Source: Bdellovibrionales bacterium
Lineage (GTDB): Bacteria; Bdellovibrionota_C; UBA2361; SZUA-149; JAGRAN01
Assembly: GCA_020434585.1 (NCBI GenBank)
Contig: JAGRAN010000009.1
Location: 35,264-75,778 of the forward strand
Direction: 5' to 3'
DNA: 40,515 nucleotides
Position numbers and translations under genes: made by a program. Below the pieces are notes generated by a model. It saw only the letters and a list, made by a program, of their open reading frames with translations, did not search any database and was not told the origin of the DNA. This document shows, piece after piece, positions 1-6,900 of this stretch. Each line of letters starts with the position of its first letter. The first letter of the stretch is position 1.

Positions 1-654
1 GCGTTCGCAATCGGACGAACTCAAAACCTGCTGTACTACTTGGGCGAACTTGAACGAGCTGGACGCATCCCCGTTCTCCCAGTCTACGTGGACAGCCCAA
101 TGGCAGTTGACGCAACAAAAATCTACCGACAGTTCAAACACGATTATGACGATGAGGCTTCAGAGCTCCTTTCTGACGGCGAAACGCCTCTACTGACTGC
201 CAACACCACATTCTGCCGCAAAGTCGAAGACTCAAAGCGCCTCAACTTCATGAAAGGCTCACGCATCATCATTTCCGCCAGCGGCATGGTCACAGGCGGT
301 CGCATTTTGCACCACATGAAAAACTGGCTCGACGACGAATCGACGACAGTGCTGTTCGTCGGCTATCAGGCGGAAGGCAGCCGTGGACGTGTAATTCAGA
401 GCGGCTCAAAAGAGGTGCGCATCTTCGGCCAACATGTACCGATCAACGCAACAATTGAAACGGTCTCGGGCTTATCTGCGCACGGCGATCAATCTGAGCT
501 GCTGCGCTGGCTAAAAAGCTGCAGCGGTGCTCCGTCAATCACCAAAATAATCCACGGTGAGCCGGAAGCCAGTGCTGAATTTGCCGGCGCCGTTCAAGCA
601 ACTCTCGGTTGGGAAGCTTCCCCGGCAGAATATCTCGAAACGATTGAATTCTAA
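1..654 (+). CDS. MBL-fold beta-CASP RNA-processing exonuclease, 5'-truncated
   Basis: The frame is open from the first base, so only the C-terminal 217 residues are present. These cover the beta-CASP domain and the end of the metallo-beta-lactamase fold. Visible landmarks are the AFAIGRTQ segment at the start, DSPMAV (residues 31-36), ISASGMVTGGR (91-101) followed by HH, GYQAEGSRGR (121-130), the metal-ligand motif LSAHGD (158-163) and the terminal HGEP histidine (185). In this family the enzyme is a zinc-dependent ribonuclease of the TTHA0252/CPSF-73-like group that trims or cleaves RNA in the cytoplasm. The stop overlaps the stop of the convergent methyltransferase gene by 4 nt. A TTG at 40 is not a credible start because conserved sequence precedes it. 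Family assignment is firm; the RNA substrate is unknown. Confidence 0.9.
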   Translation, partial: AFAIGRTQNLLYYLGELERAGRIPVLPVYVDSPMAVDATKIYRQFKHDYDDEASELLSDGETPLLTANTTFCRKVEDSKRLNFMKGSRIIISASGMVTGGRILHHMKNWLDDESTTVLFVGYQAEGSRGRVIQSGSKEVRIFGQHVPINATIETVSGLSAHGDQSELLRWLKSCSGAPSITKIIHGEPEASAEFAGAVQATLGWEASPAEYLETIEF

Positions 655-1250
655 TTCGGTGCCGCTGCTTTCTCAGCGGTGTAAATACAGAGAGGTGGAA
701 GATTAAACGGTTCGCGCTTTGGCTTGCCGACCGTGAAGGCAGTGCTTAAGAGTTCTGCCAGTCCGTCCGGATTTACCTGGTAGACCAAGAATAACCCCCC
801 TGGGACAAGCACGGAGCTAGTGTCCTTTATCAGCTGATGGCGCACGTCTTCAGAGAAAAAGGAGAACGGAACTCCTGAAATAATATAATCAACCTGGCTT
901 ATGCCGTGCTGAACAAGAATCTCTTTAATTCGCTCAACTCCATCGCAAACCACAATTAAGCGATCGTCATTGATCGACTTCTCCAGCGACTGCGCGAAAG
1001 GAGGATTTTTTTCGACGGCGACAAGCCGAGCATCAGGCGACATACAGTCCAGCAGATGACGAGTAAATACACCGCCGCCTGGACCATACTCTACAATTAC
1101 TTTTGCCTTGTCGAAATCTATCGCGCGGCAAACGCGCTTCACGGTAGCTTGGGTCGTCGGCGCAATCGACGCGACATTTCTGTCTTTGATGAAGTTCTTC
1201 AAATACTGAAGCGTCATCGAAATGGGATTGTAGCTTGAATTCGCGCTCAT
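651..1250 (-). CDS. SAM-dependent methyltransferase, phospholipid/rRNA-dimethylase-like
   Basis: This is a 199-residue class I methyltransferase. Motif I is VEYGPGGGVFT (residues 53-63) and the acidic residue ending strand beta-2 is E80. The catalytic-loop-like segment SGVPFSFF (125-132) stands where N-P-P-[YF] occurs in KsgA dimethylases. The overall pattern resembles phospholipid N-methyltransferases of the PmtA type (a FIKD...APTT N-terminus, then the IISGVPF strand), so a small lipid amine or similar substrate is plausible but unproven. A GGGGT Shine-Dalgarno lies about 9 nt before the ATG. The gene stands alone on its strand, converging on the beta-CASP gene and diverging from the phosphoesterase gene. 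Family confidence is high; substrate confidence is low. Confidence 0.8.
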   Translation of the reverse strand: MSANSSYNPISMTLQYLKNFIKDRNVASIAPTTQATVKRVCRAIDFDKAKVIVEYGPGGGVFTRHLLDCMSPDARLVAVEKNPPFAQSLEKSINDDRLIVVCDGVERIKEILVQHGISQVDYIISGVPFSFFSEDVRHQLIKDTSSVLVPGGLFLVYQVNPDGLAELLSTAFTVGKPKREPFNLPPLCIYTAEKAAAPN

Positions 1251-1335
1251 GTTCCGTACCCCCTAATTGCCGCGCTGGTAACTAGCATAGTTATGCTCTG
1301 CATTACAACTAAGCGTGCACAAGCATCTAATATGT

Positions 1336-1341
1336 TATAAT
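1336..1341 (+). promoter_or_regulatory. -10 element of the phosphoesterase gene, probably leaderless
   Basis: A perfect TATAAT ends 9 nt before the ATG at 1351. Transcription would therefore start about 2-4 nt before the start codon, and no Shine-Dalgarno is visible there. I could not find a good -35 hexamer at the usual spacing. This is inference from sequence only. Confidence 0.4.
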
Positions 1342-1350
1342 TAGTGCTCG

Positions 1351-2136
1351 ATGAATACCGGCGGCGACCACAAACACGGCTACGTAATCTCTGACTTGCA
1401 CTTGTTCTCTCGGCGGTCCTTTGCTGAGAAACAGCTGGGTATGATCCGCGACAAAGTCAGTCAGTCGCAGCTCTTTGTTTTTAACGGAGACATTTTCGAT
1501 TTCCGCTGGACAACTCTGGGAACAGTTGAAGAAACTGTCGAACAAGCTGCTGCATGGCTCGATGACCTCGTCTCAAGCTTCCCACACACACAGTTCCATT
1601 TCGTCCTTGGCAACCACGACAGCGGCCGACTGTTCCTGAGCAAGCTTGAGCTGCTAGCCGACAAACACGAGCACCTAATTTGGCACCCGTTCTACGCGAG
1701 ACTCGGTGACTCGCTGTTTCTGCACGGAGACGCCTCACACGGGCGCAACATGACCCACGACCGCCTGCTGAAATATCGCGCGCGCTTCGATGAGGAGCAG
1801 GGCCGCGGCAAGCTGATGTCACATGTTTACCAGAGCGCCTGCACGCTGGGACTGCATAAATCAACCTACTTGCTCAACCCCAAACGAGTCGTCTGTAAAA
1901 GAATCATCGAATACTTTTTCAATGTCGACCCCGATATTCTAAAGGATGTCGCTCACATTTACTTTGGGCACACTCATACTCCGTTTTCAGATTACAAATT
2001 TAATAACATCAGTTTTCACAACACCGGTTCTATGATTCGTGGACTGACCTTTGACGCGAAAAAGATTCTAGTGAATCCGGCACCGCACGACTGGCAAAGA
2101 ACTGCAGCAGGCCTATATGTCCCTGAATCAGACTAG
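1351..2136 (+). CDS. Calcineurin-like metallophosphoesterase, LpxH/YbbF-like
   Basis: This 261-residue protein has the full set of metallophosphoesterase metal ligands: DLHL (D15, H17), GDIFD (D47), GNHD (87-90), LHGD (H125) and GHTHT (206-210). The order and spacing resemble UDP-2,3-diacylglucosamine pyrophosphohydrolase (LpxH), which makes lipid X for lipid A. Many relatives have other substrates, and no other lipid A gene is nearby, so the symbol is withheld. The start is fixed by the position of the first motif; there is a TATAAT but no Shine-Dalgarno just upstream, suggesting leaderless translation. The last 20 nt overlap the start of the CULT-domain gene, so the two are probably co-expressed. 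Confidence 0.8.
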   Translation: MNTGGDHKHGYVISDLHLFSRRSFAEKQLGMIRDKVSQSQLFVFNGDIFDFRWTTLGTVEETVEQAAAWLDDLVSSFPHTQFHFVLGNHDSGRLFLSKLELLADKHEHLIWHPFYARLGDSLFLHGDASHGRNMTHDRLLKYRARFDEEQGRGKLMSHVYQSACTLGLHKSTYLLNPKRVVCKRIIEYFFNVDPDILKDVAHIYFGHTHTPFSDYKFNNISFHNTGSMIRGLTFDAKKILVNPAPHDWQRTAAGLYVPESD

Positions 2137-2536
2137 CGGCATGCTTGAACTGCGGAAGAAACAACAATTCCAGCCTGTCGCCGAACTTGAATTCGATGAC
2201 GATTCAGACACTTCCAAGCTGCACTACGACTTTCTTTGTCGCCGCTGCCTAGCTGGCATCGCGAGCCGTGAAATGCTCTGCTCCCGGGCCGGTCAAGTCG
2301 AGCACGCCTTCGCCAATCCCGCTGGAATATTGTTTCAGATCGCATGCTTCAGCGAGGCCCCAGGCTCCATCATCGAAGGCAGCCCAACCACGGAATTCAC
2401 CTGGTTCTCTGGCTACAGTTGGCAGATAGCTAATTGCCGCTCGTGCTTTTCGCACCTTGGCTGGCTGTATGTTTCGACGAACGACTCATTCTTCGGTTTA
2501 ATCCTCGACCGACTTTGCGAAGGGTCAAATCATTGA
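2117..2536 (+). CDS. Bacterial CULT-domain (cereblon-like) protein, possibly frameshifted near its end
   Basis: This 139-residue protein carries what looks like a complete CULT domain, the thalidomide-binding fold of cereblon, also known from stand-alone bacterial proteins such as Magnetospirillum MsCI4. Zinc-binding knuckles are C41-x2-C44 and C107-x2-C110. The aromatic cage is W96, W102 and W116 with Y118; the 6- and 14-residue spacings match my recollection of the MsCI4 cage. Other family landmarks are HAFANPAG (63-70), EFTWFSGYSW (93-102), HLGW (113-116) and FFGLILDRL (125-133). It overlaps the phosphoesterase gene by 20 nt. No strong Shine-Dalgarno separates this ATG from a second one at 2141. 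After DRL the frame ends quickly, while a coding-like +1 frame continues to 2654, so the true protein may be about 178 residues. The physiological ligand of bacterial CULT proteins is unknown. Confidence 0.85.
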   Translation: MSLNQTSGMLELRKKQQFQPVAELEFDDDSDTSKLHYDFLCRRCLAGIASREMLCSRAGQVEHAFANPAGILFQIACFSEAPGSIIEGSPTTEFTWFSGYSWQIANCRSCFSHLGWLYVSTNDSFFGLILDRLCEGSNH

Positions 2537-2654
2537 AACCTATCAGTCTGTTCACAGCACCCCGACTCACCACGCTGCGGGGCTGAAGGCGAAAGGAAAA
2601 GGCACCGGCATCATCGCGGCCAAGGCGCAGAATCTGACCATGCCGAATGATTAA
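2502..2654 (+). pseudogene. Start-less open frame continuing the CULT gene in the +1 frame
   Basis: This 50-codon frame has no ATG, GTG or TTG. It overlaps the CULT gene end and runs through the otherwise empty gap to a TAA at 2652-2654. Skipping one base in CGACTTTGCG (2510-2519) joins CULT residue L133 to AKGQIIETY and then about 36 further residues that are lysine/alanine rich. The result would be a 178-residue protein whose stop overlaps the convergent lipoprotein stop by 4 nt, as in the other convergent pairs here. A sequencing indel, a real mutation or frameshifting would all fit. It may also be chance. Confidence 0.35.
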
Positions 2655-3844
2655 CGCAGTTCGTCGAGCGGGACTATCTTCGAGTTGTATTGCTGCAGGA
2701 AGCGCTTACGCATTTCAAGTATCGATCCCTTCTGAGTTCCGGCGAAAGGATCAACCTTGAGCTGCTTCAGATTATAAGCCTTATGCTCTAGATTCGCATA
2801 ATAAGGGGTGTAGTCCGGTTTTTGAATTAAATTTACTTTAGGAGCCGCACTCAGTGCAGTTGACGTATCCTGCAAGGCTTGAAGCGTATGCTCGCGATGC
2901 CATGTGCCAAATCCGCCTCCTCCGCCAGCCGCTGCGCTGCCAAGCGCCTGAAGCGTAGGCATCAAGCCCGAAACTATCGCACCCGTCACCTGGCTCATCT
3001 GCATTGAGGAGTTCATCTCGTCAATCTGAGCCTCATGCTCCTCGAGCTGGCGCTCGTATGAACCCAAGTTTTGAATGTGTTGAATTCTCTGCTCCTGTGC
3101 CTTAAGCCGCACATTCTGCTTCTTTCCTACGACGTCTTCCTCCAGCGCCTGATATTTACCAAGCATTGTCTGGCGACGTTTAATTTCGCCAACTAGGCGC
3201 TGATAATATGGTGAACCGCGGCGTGGACCCGCTTTTTCCTTCGCACGCACCCGCAGTATAGTCTCAAGCTCCGGATCAAAAGTGTAATAGTACCTTAACG
3301 TTCTGACCGTTTTAAGATTTGGTAGAGCATCCATCAGGCCTTTAATTGCCGGAGCAACTTCTTTCAAGAAAGCCTCGTTATTTTCCTGGGCCGCCTTGGT
3401 GAAGTAGCGAAAAACGTCGAGCTGTTCTTCAGAGTCGGGTTTTCCATTCGCCGTGTACTGCATTACTACAGCAGCAAACTCCTTATAGGGGCTTTGAATT
3501 CTGTAAGTGATGTCGGAAAGAGAATTGATTGTGCCGTCAATTACTAAGTCATATGTACCGAGCATTTCCGGGGAAAAGTGAACCACTTTCGCCGCATCAC
3601 TCTTACGCAGATCTTTCAGCAGCCCGTAGGCAACTTGATCGGAAAAGTAGGTTCCCTTTCGCGGCACTCCACTGATGCGGTCCGTGAACGGAACGACAGC
3701 AATGGTAAAATCAGAGCTGGGCAGTTCGCTGACATTGGTCGGTTGATAAACCAATCCCGCCCCACGCCGACCGGCACACGCACTAAGGCTGCAAAACAGC
3801 AAAAGCAAGAAAATCAGCTTGAAAAGTTTGGCCTGGAACATCAT
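2651..3844 (-). CDS. Outer-membrane lipoprotein of unknown function with coiled coil
   Basis: This 397-residue protein begins with a lipoprotein signal. A hydrophobic stretch (residues 8-20) ends in the lipobox LSAC, with C23 as the lipidated residue. Position +2 is Ala, which favours Lol export to the outer membrane. Residues 45-115 (IAVVPF..., later DLVIDGTI) look like the alternating alpha/beta N-domain of TolB/CsgG-type proteins. Residues of about 215-285 are charged and coiled-coil-like, and are followed by a glycine run near 310. I do not recognise a named family. The gene diverges from the giant Cys-repeat gene across a 109-bp gap, so the two may form an envelope pair; that is inference. 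ATGATG gives two adjacent possible starts, with no clear ribosome site. Confidence 0.75.
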   Translation of the reverse strand: MMFQAKLFKLIFLLLLFCSLSACAGRRGAGLVYQPTNVSELPSSDFTIAVVPFTDRISGVPRKGTYFSDQVAYGLLKDLRKSDAAKVVHFSPEMLGTYDLVIDGTINSLSDITYRIQSPYKEFAAVVMQYTANGKPDSEEQLDVFRYFTKAAQENNEAFLKEVAPAIKGLMDALPNLKTVRTLRYYYTFDPELETILRVRAKEKAGPRRGSPYYQRLVGEIKRRQTMLGKYQALEEDVVGKKQNVRLKAQEQRIQHIQNLGSYERQLEEHEAQIDEMNSSMQMSQVTGAIVSGLMPTLQALGSAAAGGGGGFGTWHREHTLQALQDTSTALSAAPKVNLIQKPDYTPYYANLEHKAYNLKQLKVDPFAGTQKGSILEMRKRFLQQYNSKIVPLDELR

Positions 3845-3953
3845 TCACTACTGTCCGTGCTGACCCGTACGGGGGTTTCGACATTTTCCTAGCGTTCGCG
3901 TAGTATAAGCCGACCTCAGGTGAATTTCAATTCTGGCGCAAGTTCCGGGCACC

Positions 3954-6900
3954 GTGGCTAAAAGTATTACCGCAGTAAAATTCCTATTTTCGCCCATTTG
4001 CGCTGCTCTGATCGCAATTGCTGCCCTGATCCCAGCAACGGCGGACGCAGCCCCGATAAAGTTCGGCCGCAGCAAAGGCGGAAAGATTTCCCTCGCACGC
4101 CCAAGTCAGCACGACCAGGATTCCTGGATTGCCAAAATTCCATACCCAGAACCACCTTCAGGTTGGGGCGAGTGCCCACACACTTACTGGGAGACTCTTG
4201 TCGATTGGAATCGCGTGAAAGAAGCGCTGGTAAACAACTGCCTCAAGGAAGTCTACGGAGTGCAGCAATTTGGTGCCGTAAGCAGCTTCATGTCGAAACG
4301 CGATGTAAAATCTCTTGGAGACATCTTCCTGGCGATTGAAGACATGCCCGTAAGCGATCACCTCGAAGCAATTATGAATGCGCGAGGCGCCGGAGCAGCA
4401 GCAATGGCCGGGGCGGCAGCTGCGGACGCTGAGACTTATATTCGCATCGTCAAATGTCTAGGCAATGTTGCGATCAAAGGCTACAACGGCGACCCTCGCA
4501 ATAACGCCTCACGAGCAGCTTTCGCGGCAGCGGTTAATGAGGCAGTAGACTTAGTGCTTTTCGCCACGGATGCAGTATCTATTCGCAAAAAGTTAAAACA
4601 AGGCAATTTGAGTGGCTTCGAGCCAGTTCACCTAGCTTCAAACGCGGCGAAGACTGTTGCCGAGCGTGGCAGAAACTTGGCGTTTGCAATTCAGGATCTT
4701 GAAACTTTTCGAGACAACTTTCTCAATCATTGGCGCGGGAAGATTGAACCAGCTCTGGCTGAAGGGGTGAAAGAATGCAACCCCGATGTCATGGAGGATA
4801 AAACTCACGCCTTTATCGGCGAAGCTCAGCGACACCTTGGAAGGTTTCGGGAAAACTACGCCTGGTTTGAGAAACAAGTTCTATGCGGCCTCTACGGCTT
4901 GCAGGACATTGGCAACTATAACGGCGTCAACATCAGCAAGACCGAATCGATCGAACAAGTTTACTCCAAAGTTGCCTCGAAGGGCTTCGATTCTGAATTT
5001 GCCGACAGTTACAACGGTCTTCAGGAATCAGAGTCCGGCGGTGAGAAGCTTCGGTCGATGTTGGTAGAGTACCACCAGAAATTTGAATCTGAGCACAAGC
5101 GACTGATTGAAGAAGTCCGGGCAAAGAAGGACAGCGTCAAAGACAAATACACCTATTACCGCGATCAGCACACTGCGGCTCTTCGCGAATGCAATTTACG
5201 ACGAGCTTCCGAAATCAAGAAAGAGTTTCTCGCTGCGAAGCAGGAATGGGGCAAGTGCGGGGAGGAGTTCACCCCGGCGCAGTTCGCCCGAGATATCAGC
5301 GACGACAGTCAGGTCGGATTTGGAACTAACAAGTGGCGCAGCGACCAAGAAGGCGTTCAAAAAGACCTCGCTTTGGTGCAAGGCGGCGGAGAAAAGTGCG
5401 TCCTCGACATAATCGAGCCCCCAGGCAATGCAGGCCTGTCATTTCTAGCCCGCAAGTCGCGAGGCGACGAGGCGCTGGAGCGGCTTGAACACTTAATGTC
5501 AACCGGACGCTATAAATGCTTCTTCAGCGAGCCTGAAAGACTACGCAAGGTCGAAGAGCTGCAGAAGTTATACGCTTCGCCTAATCCGGACATATCAAGA
5601 ATTTCACAGCTCGAGCAGGAAATTTCCGACAGCGACTGGCGTGACAAATTCAACGAACATAAAACCAAATACCAGGACGCTAAGCGCAGCATCGAGGTCA
5701 TCAGGCAGGCGATTCGCAGCGTTCCCAGCGATCAGCAATTAACTAAGCTGCTTCAGGACAGCTGCGACATTGACGGAGCCAAGGCCGAACTTAAAACAGC
5801 AGAACAGAATCTCGCATCGATCAAACAATCGAGCGACATAGTCGATGCCTGCAAGTCGCAGTTAGATTCCGAGTATCAACGCGAACTGGCTCGAGTTAAA
5901 CAGCAGATTGCATCGTGGGAGCGCGACATCGGCGGCAAAATTGGAGATGTCGTTAAACAAGCAAAAACCCTAAACGAAAAAGCACGAGGCTATTTTGACC
6001 GCGCTGCAAACAAGGAAGGTTTTGCAGGCTGTTGGGAGCTTTCGGAAGCTGCCAAGCTTTCCCAGTCAGTGATAGACATGAAAATCAGCGGCCGCACATC
6101 CGGCATGCGAAGCTTCTGGGAGCGCTCCCAAGGACGGGAAGAGAGCGGCCACTGCGGCTCAAGTCCTGAACTCGACGCGGAGAAGGAAAAGGCAAAAGAT
6201 TTGCTCGCCAAGGTTGAAGCTGCGCAGGACAAAGATTTTGATGAAACTGCTATTCGCGAGATGTACGAACAGGCTCGGGAACAAGTATCCCTCTGTGAAT
6301 TTGAGCAGGCTGAGAAAATCAAAGAAGAAATGAACAAAGTGCTTCGCACAGTTTGCGAACCACCAAAGCCTGATTTACGCCAAGCGATCAGTAAGGCAAT
6401 CGAAAAGCGACGAGACAGCTTGCTGCGCATCGTTCGTGGATTTTTAGAAAACGATATACCTGCGTTTGAAACTGCCGTTGCTGAGTGCAGTGCCCAACAG
6501 ATCACGGCCTCGGTACAGAAACTCAAGCAGCTTAATCTTACTAACAAATGCCTCGATACCCTGGTACTGCAAGGCACCGCGAACAAAGCGCGAGAAAAAA
6601 TCAAACAGGTCATGGCCTGGGACCCGGAAACTGATCCAAAGCGACGACTTGAACAAATCGAAGGTCTGCCACACACCGCCGAAGCCGCTGCAAGAGCTGG
6701 GCGAACATCACTTAGCGGCCCGCAGTGCGATACCGTGCTCGCGGCCCAGCAGAAAGATAGAGGCCTAGCCGCGATAGACGCGCTAAGAGGAGTTCAAGCC
6801 AGCTGCGCTGAAAAGGACAGCGTCAAGTCCGTTGTAGAAGACCTTGCAGATCTGGCTGTTGAGATTGCAGAGAAAGATGCACAGCGCGCCAGCGATTTGG

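Noticed and set aside
5990..6676. Long open frame of 228 codons on the minus strand inside the giant gene
   Set aside because: Its Ser/Arg/Cys-rich composition is a mirror of the Glu/Ala/Lys codons of the plus-strand gene; no motif or ribosome site supports it. Similar antisense frames at 7991-8497 and 14650-15333 were rejected for the same reason.
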